From: an uncultured Lachnospiraceae bacterium
GTDB lineage: Bacteria > Bacillota_A > Clostridia > TANB77 > CAG-508
Assembly: GCA_947165105.1 (NCBI GenBank)
Contig: CAMUZC010000111.1
Location: forward strand, 1 to 5,203
Direction: 5' to 3'
DNA length: 5,203 nt
The notes beneath the pieces are model-generated. The model ran no database searches, was not told the DNA's origin, and was given only the letters and a program-made list of their open reading frames with translations. Every line of letters starts with the position of its first letter. The first letter of the stretch is position 1. The position numbers and the translations under genes are program-made. Positions 1-5,203 of the stretch are shown here, in pieces.

Positions 1-71
1 TTTATTTTTTATTTATTTATTTTTTATTTATTTATTTTTTATTTATTTATTTTTTATTTATTTATTTTTTT
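1..71. repeat. 15-bp A/T-only tandem repeat at the left window edge
   Basis: The unit ATTTATTTATTTTTT occurs four times in perfect register (starts at 11, 26, 41 and 56). A partial copy fills bases 1-10, and one extra T follows at 71. The array contains no G or C and is cut by the window edge, so its true copy number is unknown. It lies downstream of the tRNA terminator, with no gene visible in it. Read on the plus strand it has no stop codon, but it also has no start and gives only a low-complexity peptide, so I do not treat it as coding. Perfect identity between copies suggests recent expansion by replication slippage (inference), or an assembly artefact. Confidence 0.9.
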
Positions 72-90
72 GTTTTTCAAACAAAAAAAT
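64..90. repeat. 12-bp perfect inverted repeat next to the tRNA terminator
   Basis: Arms 64-75 and 79-90 are exact reverse complements around a TTC loop at 76-78. On the minus strand, where the tRNAs are transcribed, the A-tract at 83-89 reads as the T-tract of the neighbouring terminator and is also one arm of this second hairpin. The left arm overlaps the last copy of the 15-bp tandem repeat. The stem is almost all A-T pairs, with one G-C pair (72-82), so stability is modest. It may be a back-up termination or RNA 3'-end structure, or a by-product of facing T and A tracts. Confidence 0.6.
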
Positions 91-111
91 AGTTAGCTTT
101 CAGCTAACTAT
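81..111 (-). terminator. Rho-independent terminator of the tRNA-Ser pair
   Basis: A perfect 10-bp stem (89-98 with 102-111) closes a three-base loop at 99-101. On the minus strand it is followed by a run of T residues (complement of the A-run 83-89). It starts only five bases past the CCA end of tRNA-Ser(GCU), the usual place for a terminator after a tRNA cluster. The stem has three G-C pairs, and the T-run is uninterrupted for seven bases. Confidence 0.88.
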
Positions 112-115
112 CTCC

Positions 116-207
116 TGGCGGAGGCGAGAAGATTCGAACTTCCGCGGCCCTTAACGAACCCTAATTGTTTAGCAAACAATCCCCTTCAGCCTCTTGGGTA
201 CGCCTCC
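116..207 (-). tRNA. tRNA-Ser(GCU)
   Basis: This 92-base class II tRNA reads serine AGC/AGU codons. On the minus strand the acceptor arms are GGAGGCG (201-207) and CGCCTCC (120-126), followed by discriminator G and an encoded CCA (116-118). The anticodon stem pairs ATTGT with ACAAT (176-180 and 164-168) around the loop TTGCTAA, with anticodon GCT at 171-173. The T-loop is TTCGAAT, with one G-U pair in its stem. The long variable arm typical of serine tRNAs is present: a 5-bp stem GGTTC/GGGCC with two G-U pairs. It follows tRNA-Ser(UGA) by 14 bases and should be cut from the same precursor. Confidence 0.97.
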
Positions 208-221
208 ATGTGATAAAAAAA

Positions 222-313
<92 letters not shown>

Positions 314-334
314 GTTTGTTTTAACAACAAGTAT

Positions 335-364
335 ATATTAGCATATTTTCATGTGGTTTGTCAA
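335..364 (-). promoter_or_regulatory. Sigma-A type promoter of the tRNA-Ser pair
   Basis: On the minus strand a perfect -35 box TTGACA (359-364) is followed after 18 bases by TAATAT (335-340). A TG one base ahead of it gives an extended -10 (TGCTAATAT), which can compensate for the 4-of-6 match and the long spacer. Transcription would start near 328, about 15 bases before tRNA-Ser(UGA). The stretch just upstream (about 366-387) is A/T-rich with A- and T-runs like an UP element, which fits a strong stable-RNA promoter. The UP element is an inference. Confidence 0.75.
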
Positions 365-399
365 TACCTAAATTTAAAATTTTCTTCTATTATAATAAT

Positions 400-469
400 A
401 AAAAAATTGCTATTTGAATATATATTGTAGTATTTCTGTATTTTACAATATTATTCCTAATAGCAATTT
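400..469 (-). terminator. Nested-hairpin terminator after parB
   Basis: Outer arms 404-414 and 459-469 pair perfectly over 11 bp (AAATTGCTATT with AATAGCAATTT). Inside them, 422-429 and 444-451 pair over 8 bp, with matching 7-base internal loops between the two stems. On the minus strand the outer stem runs into seven T residues (complement of 400-406), as in an intrinsic terminator. It lies 39 bases past the parB stop and before the tRNA promoter, so it separates the parAB transcript from the tRNA unit. The hairpin is longer than usual for a terminator. The rest of the 314-508 gap holds only the tRNA promoter. Confidence 0.75.
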
Positions 470-508
470 ACTTATAATAGTTTATAAATAAAACTTTTTA
501 TTAAGAGA

Positions 509-1399
509 TTATTTATTGTTTTTTACAAGTTCAATAATTCTCTCTAAATCGTCATTTGAAGCATATTGAATTATTATCTTACCACTTCTCTTGCCTGCTT
601 GTAATTGTACTTTAGCGCCAAAATATCCTTGGAAAGTATCTTCTATATCTTTTATTATTGCACTATGTTGTTTTTCTTTTTTCTTACTTACACCTTTATT
701 TTTCGCTTCTCTTATATCTTTTATTTTTCTCTCAATATCTCTTGCACTCAAACCTTTTTCGATTATTTCCATTGCAAATTCATATTGTCTATCTGGATCA
801 TCAAAATATAATAATGGTCTAGCATGTCCTTCAGATATTCTTCCTTCAATTATTAAATTCATTACTCTTTCATCTAAATTTAATAATCTTAATGTATTTC
901 CAACTGCACTTGAGCTTTTTCCTACTATATCAGCCAATTCTGTGTTTGATAAGCCATATTCATCTATTAATTCTTTGTAACCTTTAGCTTTTTCAATTGA
1001 ATTTAGGTCTTCTCTTTGAATATTTTCAATTAATGCTATTTCTTTATTTTTTCTCTCTGTATCATCTCTTATAATACATGGTATTTCTTCTAATCCTGCT
1101 CTTTTAGATGCTCTCCAACGTCTTTCACCTGCAACTATTTCATAATATTTATCTTTCTTAGTTACTATTATTGGTTGGATTACTCCGTAATTTTTTATTG
1201 ATTCTGCTAATTCATCTAAGCTTTCTTCGTTAAAATTTCTTCTTGGTTGATTTTTATTAGGCTCTATATCAATTAACTTGATTTTATGTACTATTTCTTC
1301 GCCTTCTTTTACCTCAACTTTGTTTTCATCTTCATCATCAATAACATTATCATTAAATAATGCTCCTAACCCTTTGCCTAAGCCAGTTTTTTTAGCCAT
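509..1399 (-). CDS. parB: ParB/Spo0J family chromosome partitioning protein (CTP-dependent parS-binding clamp)
   Basis: This 296-residue protein is a complete chromosomal ParB. It begins with the short ParA-stimulating tail typical of the family (GLGKGLGALF, residues 6-15). The N-terminal CTP-binding domain follows, with QPRR at 51-54, the arginine patch GERRWRA at 91-97 and ENIQREDL at 125-132. The helix-turn-helix parS-binding region is at about 150-200 (LADIVGKSSSAVGNTLRLL, then GRISEGHARPLL). The C-terminal dimerisation domain covers about 255-296. In the family, ParB loads at parS, closes as a CTP-bound clamp, slides along DNA and recruits SMC and ParA. The start is clear: AGGAGG at 1407-1412 lies 7 bases ahead of ATG. 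It follows parA by 34 bases and shares its transcript. A charged low-complexity linker (about 20-36) joins the tail to the core. The family call is secure; only standard Spo0J roles are inferred. Confidence 0.97.
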   Translation of the reverse strand: MAKKTGLGKGLGALFNDNVIDDEDENKVEVKEGEEIVHKIKLIDIEPNKNQPRRNFNEESLDELAESIKNYGVIQPIIVTKKDKYYEIVAGERRWRASKRAGLEEIPCIIRDDTERKNKEIALIENIQREDLNSIEKAKGYKELIDEYGLSNTELADIVGKSSSAVGNTLRLLNLDERVMNLIIEGRISEGHARPLLYFDDPDRQYEFAMEIIEKGLSARDIERKIKDIREAKNKGVSKKKEKQHSAIIKDIEDTFQGYFGAKVQLQAGKRSGKIIIQYASNDDLERIIELVKNNK

Positions 1400-1433
1400 T
1401 TGTTTTCCTCCTATCTTATTTGTTTACATAATA

Positions 1434-2216
1434 TTATTTCATATGTCTTCCTTTTGATTCATTAACTTTTATCAATTCTTTTGTGAATTTTTCATAACAT
1501 TTTGAACCTTTAGAACGCGCATCATACATGCAGATAGGCATTCCATAGCTTGGTGCCTCACTTAATTTAACGTTTCTTGGTATTACTGTTTTATATACTT
1601 TATCATCAAAATAATTCTTTACTTCTTTTACAACTTGATTAGATAAATTAGTTCTTGCATCATACATTGTTAGTAATGCACCCTCAATTGATAATGTTTT
1701 ATTCATTCTTTTCTTTACTAAATTAATTGTATTAATAAGTTGTCCTAATCCCTCTAAGGCATAGTATTCGCACTGGATTGGTATTAAAACACTATCAGAT
1801 GCTGTAAACGCATTTAGTGTTACCAACCCTAATGATGGTGGACAATCAATAATTATATAATCATAATTATCTTTATATTTGTCTAATTTTTCCTTTAGCC
1901 TATATTCTCTTTCTTTTACTGATACTAGCTGAACCTCAGCTCCTGCAAGGTTTATATTAGATGGACATACTTCCAGATTTTTTATTTCTGTTTTTTGTAT
2001 TGTATTTTCAATATCAACTCCATCCACTAATACATCATATACTGAAAATTGTACTGATTTATCAACCCCTACACCACTTGTTGCATTTCCTTGTGGGTCT
2101 GTATCTATTAATAAAACTCTTTTACCTTTTTTAGCAAGTGAAGCGCTTAAATTGACTGCGGTTGTAGTCTTTCCTACTCCACCTTTTTGGTTTGCCACTG
2201 AAATAATTTTTCCCAC
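1434..2216 (-). CDS. parA: ParA/Soj family chromosome partitioning ATPase (GTG start preferred)
   Basis: This is a MinD/ParA-type P-loop ATPase that binds DNA non-specifically as an ATP dimer and is driven by ParB; in Bacillus, Soj also controls DnaA. From the GTG start at 2214-2216 it has 260 residues. The deviant Walker A motif KGGVGKTT is at 11-18, DTDPQGN at 38-44 and the Walker B stretch YIIIDCPP at 120-127. An ATG five codons upstream (2231) is also in frame. I prefer GTG because GGAGGT sits 7 bases before it. The product then begins MGKIISVANQ like other Soj proteins, and G12, K16 and D40 fall at the numbers known for Bacillus Soj. The ATG has only AGGAG 12 bases away, which the predicted transcript would barely contain. 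The N-terminus is short, with no plasmid-type helix-turn-helix. It is the first gene of the parAB operon. Confidence 0.95.
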   Translation of the reverse strand: MGKIISVANQKGGVGKTTTAVNLSASLAKKGKRVLLIDTDPQGNATSGVGVDKSVQFSVYDVLVDGVDIENTIQKTEIKNLEVCPSNINLAGAEVQLVSVKEREYRLKEKLDKYKDNYDYIIIDCPPSLGLVTLNAFTASDSVLIPIQCEYYALEGLGQLINTINLVKKRMNKTLSIEGALLTMYDARTNLSNQVVKEVKNYFDDKVYKTVIPRNVKLSEAPSYGMPICMYDARSKGSKCYEKFTKELIKVNESKGRHMK

Positions 2217-2223
2217 TTTAACA

Positions 2224-2229
2224 ACCTCC
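2224..2229 (-). promoter_or_regulatory. Shine-Dalgarno site that decides the parA start
   Basis: GGAGGT on the minus strand lies 7 bases before the GTG at 2214-2216. It falls inside the first codons of the longer ATG-started frame. A second, weaker candidate (TAAGGAG at 2244-2250) serves the ATG at 2229-2231 with a long 12-base gap. The better match and spacing favour GTG. Confidence 0.7.
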
Positions 2230-2252
2230 ATCCTTATTTTTTTCTCCTTAAT

Positions 2253-2281
2253 ATAATATAAAAACTTTTATTATATGTCAA
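2253..2281 (-). promoter_or_regulatory. Sigma-A type promoter of parAB
   Basis: A perfect -35 box TTGACA (2276-2281, minus strand) is followed after an optimal 17 bases by TATTAT (2253-2258), a 5-of-6 match to TATAAT. Transcription would start near 2246, giving a leader of about 30 bases before the GTG start of parA. An overlapping alternative uses a perfect TATAAT at 2270-2275 with a poor -35 (TTGTAT, 2292-2297). That one would start near 2263 and include the weaker upstream ribosome site. A terminator closes the operon ahead, so parAB needs a promoter of its own here. Confidence 0.75.
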
Positions 2282-2284
2282 TAT

Positions 2285-2300
2285 AATTTGTATACAAATT
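2285..2300. promoter_or_regulatory. Perfect 16-bp palindrome beside the parA -35 box (operator candidate)
   Basis: AATTTGTATACAAATT is an exact palindrome that ends three bases upstream of the parA -35 box. It overlaps the -35 region of the alternative promoter. The position and symmetry suit a dimeric repressor or activator, but I cannot assign a regulator: it does not match parS, CodY or LexA consensus sites. A chance palindrome is possible in such AT-rich DNA, although the central G-C pairs make it less likely. Confidence 0.55.
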
Positions 2301-2364
2301 CTTGTTATTTTTATTTTTAATTATATGTTGACTTTTTTATGCTTTTATGCATTATTTAAAATTT

Positions 2365-2430
2365 ATCATAAAAGAATCATTTTTTTATCATTTTTTTATC
2401 ATTTTTTTATCATTTTTGTATCATTTTTTT
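2365..2430. repeat. 11-bp tandem repeat of phased T-tracts (probable curved DNA)
   Basis: Five units of ATCATTTTTTT start at 2376, 2387, 2398, 2409 and 2420. Four are identical; the fourth in order has one T-to-G change (2418). A degenerate sixth unit (ATCATAAAAGA, 2365) keeps the ATCA in register. Runs of T spaced by about one helical turn bend DNA in a common direction, so the block should be intrinsically curved. It lies directly beside the parS-like site and about 90 bp upstream of the parA promoter. Confidence 0.9.
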
Positions 2431-2431
2431 A

Positions 2432-2447
2432 ACTTTCACGTGAACCT
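2432..2447. promoter_or_regulatory. parS-like site upstream of parA
   Basis: The sequence ACTTTCACGTGAACCT matches the bacterial parS consensus TGTTTCACGTGAAACA at 12 of 16 positions. The central 11 bases (TTTCACGTGAA, 2434-2444) match without a break, and all mismatches are in the outer arms. It contains the only CACGTG I found in the window and lies next to the genes for its expected binding proteins. parS sites cluster near origins, often near parAB. The imperfect arms make it a candidate weak site rather than a certain one. Confidence 0.6.
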
Positions 2448-2508
2448 GCATATAAAAATGCTTTTGTCAATACCCTTTTCGGATTTTTTTAAAAAATTTT
2501 TTTCACAC

Positions 2509-2539
2509 AAAAAAAGAAAAGACAATGTCTTTTCTTTTT
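2509..2539 (-). terminator. Rho-independent terminator of the mnmG-rsmG operon
   Basis: A perfect 13-bp stem pairs 2511-2523 with 2527-2539 around a three-base loop. On the minus strand it ends in seven T residues (complement of 2509-2515), most of them shared with the stem. It begins 20 bases past the rsmG stop. The plus-strand side also ends in Ts, so it could work both ways, though no plus-strand gene is present to need it. Confidence 0.85.
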
Positions 2540-2559
2540 ATATATAAATATTTTACGAA

Positions 2560-3282
2560 TTATATTAAAGGTTCCTTAGCAGGAGTTCCTGGCTTTCTTG
2601 GGTATTTTTTTGAAGTTTCCCCTATCTTCTTTATAATTATAATATTTCTACCGTAATCACTTCCCGGCAAATTAAATCTTTCTACTTTTTCTACTTTGCA
2701 GTTAAGAACATCTAATGCTTTTTTTGCATTATCTAATTCTTCATCTACATTTGATCCTTTCATACAAATACAATACCCACCTACCTTTATAAAAGGTACC
2801 ATGTATTCTAACAATACGTTTAAAGATGCAACTGCTCTTGATGTTGCTACATCAAACTTTTCTCTGTAGTCTGTATTTCTTGCTAATTCTTCGGCTCTAC
2901 TGTGAACTGTATCTACATTTATAAGATTATTTTTTTCAACAACTTCATCTAAAAACTTTATTCTTTTATTCAAAGAATCCATTAATGTTATATTTAAATC
3001 ATTTCTTATAATGCTTAAAGGTATTCCTGGAAAACCTGCACCGGTTCCAACATCTATTATTTTTGCCTCTTTATTTATATATTTTTCTACAGTTATTGAA
3101 TCAATAAAATGTTTTAATATTACTTCATCTGGTTCTGTTATTGCTGTTAAATTCATCTTTTCGTTCCATTCTAGTAGCAATTCCATGTATTTGTAGAACT
3201 TATTAGCTTGTTCTTCATTAATATCAACGTTAATTTGCTTTCCTATACTAATTAACTTATCAGAAAATTGGTTATAATCCAT
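2560..3282 (-). CDS. rsmG: 16S rRNA (guanine527-N7)-methyltransferase RsmG (GidB)
   Basis: RsmG uses S-adenosylmethionine to make m7G at position 527 of 16S rRNA, in the 530 loop of the decoding site; its loss gives low-level streptomycin resistance in several bacteria. The 240-residue protein has the family's usual length. Visible marks are NLTAI (44-48) and HFIDS (58-62), the SAM-binding motif I IDVGTGAGFPGIPL (76-89), the acidic end of strand 2 (LMDSLNKR, 100-107), SRAVASL (148-154) and the conserved C-terminal tail YPRKPGTPAKEPL (227-239). The ATG start has AAGGAG at 3292-3297, 9 bases ahead. That ribosome site begins directly after the mnmG stop, so the two genes are co-transcribed with only 15 bases between them. 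A terminator follows the gene. I see no truncation or odd substitution. Confidence 0.97.
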   Translation of the reverse strand: MDYNQFSDKLISIGKQINVDINEEQANKFYKYMELLLEWNEKMNLTAITEPDEVILKHFIDSITVEKYINKEAKIIDVGTGAGFPGIPLSIIRNDLNITLMDSLNKRIKFLDEVVEKNNLINVDTVHSRAEELARNTDYREKFDVATSRAVASLNVLLEYMVPFIKVGGYCICMKGSNVDEELDNAKKALDVLNCKVEKVERFNLPGSDYGRNIIIIKKIGETSKKYPRKPGTPAKEPLI

Positions 3283-3297
3283 AACTTTTATCTCCTT

Positions 3298-5178
3298 CTA
3301 TTGTTTTCCTTTTTCCTGTTCTATATAAATATGTAGAACATTTATATCAGCTGGTGAAACCCCTGATATACGTGAAGCTTGGCCAATTGATAATGGTTTT
3401 ATTTTATCTAATTTTTGTCTTGCTTCAAGTCTTAAACCTTTAATTTCTGAGTATACAATATCATCAGGTATTTTCTTTTTTTCTAATTTTTTAAATTTCT
3501 CTACTTGAGCTTCCTGTAATTTTATATATCCTTCATATTTCACTTGAATTTCAACTTCTTCGGCTTCAACTGGTGTCAAATCTGGCCTATTTGTGTCAAT
3601 TTCTGATAATTTTTCATAGTTTAATTCACTTCTTTTCAATAAGTCGATAAGCTTAATTCCTCCTGTTAATGTAGATGAATTATTTCTTTCCAAAAATGCA
3701 TTAACCTCAGTTGTAGGCTTGATTGTAGTGTTTTTCATTCTTTCGATTTCATTCTTTATATTTTCTCTTTTTTGACAGAATTTTTGATATCTTTCTTCTG
3801 AAATAAGTCCAACTTTATATCCTATATCTGTTAATCTTAAATCTGTATTGTCTTGTCTTAATAATAATCTATATTCTGCTCTAGAAGTCATCATTCTATA
3901 TGGTTCATTAGTTCCTTTTGTTACTATATCATCAATTAAAACTCCAATGTAAGCTTGTGATCTATCAAGAATAACTGGTTCTTCTCCTCTTAATTTTTGA
4001 ACAGCATTAATTCCCGCAATTATACCTTGTGAAGCAGCTTCTTCATACCCTGAAGTACCGTTAATTTGTCCAGCAAAAAATAAGTTTTCTATATTTTTAT
4101 GTTCTAGACTTAATTTTAATTCTGAAGGGTCAATACAATCATATTCGATTGCATAAGCTGGACGTGTGAATTCAACATTTTCAAGGCCTGCAATTGACCT
4201 ATACATCTCTATTTGAACGTCTTCTGGTAATGATGAACTCATTCCTTGAACATACATTTCATCTGTATTTCTTCCCATTGGTTCAATAAAGATTTGATGT
4301 CTTTCTTTATCTGCAAATCTAACTACTTTATCTTCAATTGATGGACAATATCTTGGTCCTGTTCCCTCAATTTTTCCTGAATATAATGGTGATCTATGTA
4401 GATTATTTCTTATTATTTCATGTGTTTTAGCATTTGTATATGTCAAATAACATGGTAATTGTTCAAGCTTTTCATCTAATTCATCCTCGAATGAAAATGC
4501 TGTTAATTTTGTATCACCTTCTTGTATTTCCATCTTTGAAAAATCAACACTTTTTCTGTTAATTCTAGCTGGTGTACCAGTTTTAAATCTTACTAAATCA
4601 ATACCTAATTTTTTTAATGTATCTGATAACTTAACTGATGGGAATACACCGTCAGGGCCACTTTCAAATGATTTCTCTCCAATGTGAATTTTTCCCTTTA
4701 AATATGTACCTGTTGCTAAAATTATAGCATCTACATCATATATAGCTCCAATATTTGTTTCAATAGATTTTACTTTTCCATTTTCTACTTTAATATCCAC
4801 AATTTCTGCTTGTTTCATGTAAAGATTTTCTTGTTTTTCAATTGTATGCTTCATTTCCATTTGATACATTTTTCTATCTGCCTGTGCTCTTAAAGAATAG
4901 ACTGCTGGCCCTTTTGAAGTGTTTAACATTCTTAATTGTATAAGAGTTTTATCAATGTTCTTTGCCATTTCCCCTCCTAAACAATCTATTTCTCTTACTA
5001 GATGGCCCTTTGAACTTCCACCAATGTGTGGATTACAAGGCATGTTTGCTACTGCCTCAAGGCTTATTGAAAACATTAAAGTTTTCATTCCCATTCTTGC
5101 TGATGCTAAAGCAGCTTCACAACCAGCATGTCCTGCACCAATAACTGCTACATCATATTTTCCTGCATAATAACTCAT
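3298..5178 (-). CDS. mnmG: tRNA uridine-5-carboxymethylaminomethyl(34) synthesis enzyme MnmG (GidA)
   Basis: MnmG is an FAD-dependent enzyme that, with the GTPase MnmE, modifies the wobble uridine of tRNAs reading NNA/NNG codons, using methylenetetrahydrofolate, NADH and glycine or ammonium. At 626 residues it is full length. The FAD-binding GAGHAG is at 14-19. PCNPHIGG (47-54) and [11 protein letters not shown] (274-284) hold C48 and C278, the equivalents of the two functional cysteines of the E. coli enzyme. [11 protein letters not shown] is at 157-167, [15 protein letters not shown] at 368-382 and [14 protein letters not shown] at 431-444. The helical C-terminus, which binds MnmE and tRNA, includes [14 protein letters not shown] (599-612). 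The ATG has AAAGGAGT at 5186-5193, 8 bases ahead. The gene is followed by rsmG after 15 bases. mnmE is the expected upstream neighbour but lies outside the window, where only 25 bases remain. Confidence 0.98.
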   Translation of the reverse strand: MSYYAGKYDVAVIGAGHAGCEAALASARMGMKTLMFSISLEAVANMPCNPHIGGSSKGHLVREIDCLGGEMAKNIDKTLIQLRMLNTSKGPAVYSLRAQADRKMYQMEMKHTIEKQENLYMKQAEIVDIKVENGKVKSIETNIGAIYDVDAIILATGTYLKGKIHIGEKSFESGPDGVFPSVKLSDTLKKLGIDLVRFKTGTPARINRKSVDFSKMEIQEGDTKLTAFSFEDELDEKLEQLPCYLTYTNAKTHEIIRNNLHRSPLYSGKIEGTGPRYCPSIEDKVVRFADKERHQIFIEPMGRNTDEMYVQGMSSSLPEDVQIEMYRSIAGLENVEFTRPAYAIEYDCIDPSELKLSLEHKNIENLFFAGQINGTSGYEEAASQGIIAGINAVQKLRGEEPVILDRSQAYIGVLIDDIVTKGTNEPYRMMTSRAEYRLLLRQDNTDLRLTDIGYKVGLISEERYQKFCQKRENIKNEIERMKNTTIKPTTEVNAFLERNNSSTLTGGIKLIDLLKRSELNYEKLSEIDTNRPDLTPVEAEEVEIQVKYEGYIKLQEAQVEKFKKLEKKKIPDDIVYSEIKGLRLEARQKLDKIKPLSIGQASRISGVSPADINVLHIYIEQEKGKQ

Positions 5179-5203
5179 TTTTATTACTCCTTTAATTTTT
5201 ATT

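Larger units (their letters stand above)
2232..2559. other. Non-coding rsmG-parA control region
   Basis: This 328-base gap holds no convincing gene. From right to left it contains the rsmG terminator, T7-A6-T7 runs (2484-2503), a lone TTGACA on the minus strand (2465-2470) without a matching -10, a parS-like palindrome, an 11-bp phased T-tract array, a perfect 16-bp palindrome and the parA promoter. Bacillus carries noc in this gene interval; nothing resembling a noc remnant is visible. The 66-residue plus-strand frame at 2347-2547 is low-complexity sequence running through the repeats and terminator. Confidence 0.8.

Noticed and set aside
591..980. Plus-strand open frames inside parB, rsmG and mnmG (for example 591-980, 605-811, 3011-3196, 4919-5170)
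   Set aside because: They lie antisense to well-supported conserved genes, have no ribosome sites, and their products resemble no known family.
509..2231. Plasmid-type or phage-type partition cassette
   Set aside because: The ParA is the short Soj type and the ParB is the chromosomal Spo0J type, next to mnmG-rsmG in the standard chromosomal order. No mobile-element genes or terminal repeats are present.
2328..2356. Plus-strand promoter-like TTGACT with ATTATT downstream
   Set aside because: The -10 match is poor in very AT-rich DNA, and there is no plus-strand gene for it to serve.
2347..2547. Plus-strand 66-residue open frame in the rsmG-parA gap
   Set aside because: Its F/H/I/Y-rich product comes from the 11-bp T-tract repeat and the terminator hairpin. 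There is no Shine-Dalgarno site and no recognisable domain.
2232..2559. Replication origin (oriC) in the AT-rich rsmG-parA gap
   Set aside because: AT-rich DNA, curvature and a parS-like site are suggestive, but I see no cluster of DnaA boxes (TTATCCACA or one-mismatch forms) in the gap, and dnaA is not in the window.
4793..5035. One-mismatch DnaA boxes: ATATCCACA at 4793-4801 and TGTGGATTA at 5027-5035
   Set aside because: They are isolated and both lie inside mnmG; the second encodes the conserved CNPHIGG segment. Two chance matches in nearly 2 kb of coding DNA are not an origin.

Overview
This AT-rich window looks like a chromosomal segment of a low-GC Firmicute, probably a member of the Clostridia. 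It carries the conserved block that lies to one side of the replication origin: mnmG, rsmG, parA (soj) and parB (spo0J), followed by two serine tRNA genes. All genes are on the minus strand, so they read from the right edge to the left. In Bacillus a noc gene usually sits between rsmG and the soj/spo0J pair. Here that position holds a 300-odd-base non-coding region instead. The taxonomic call rests on gene order, base composition and the Firmicute form of the proteins, and I cannot name a species.

Layout from right to left: mnmG (a tRNA wobble-uridine modification enzyme) is followed after 15 bases by rsmG (a 16S rRNA methyltransferase). They form the end of an operon whose upstream members, probably mnmE and others, lie beyond the right edge. 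A hairpin with a T-tract closes this operon just after rsmG. The rsmG-parA gap then holds a parS-like palindrome, an array of T-tracts repeated every 11 bp that should be curved, a perfect 16-bp palindrome, and a strong sigma-A type promoter for parA. parA and parB are 34 bases apart and make up the chromosome segregation operon, closed by a long nested hairpin with a T7 tract. A separate promoter then drives tRNA-Ser(UGA) and tRNA-Ser(GCU), 14 bases apart. These end at a 10-bp hairpin terminator. The extreme left edge is a 15-bp tandem repeat made only of A and T, which is cut by the window end.

The genes are ordinary housekeeping genes and appear intact. ParA is an ATPase that acts with ParB, a CTP-dependent clamp that loads at parS sites, to organise and separate replicated origins. 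MnmG and RsmG modify the translation apparatus. The parts worth a second look are non-coding: the rsmG-parA control region, the likely GTG start of parA, and the simple repeats. I found no evidence of a new defence system, mobile element or CRISPR array.
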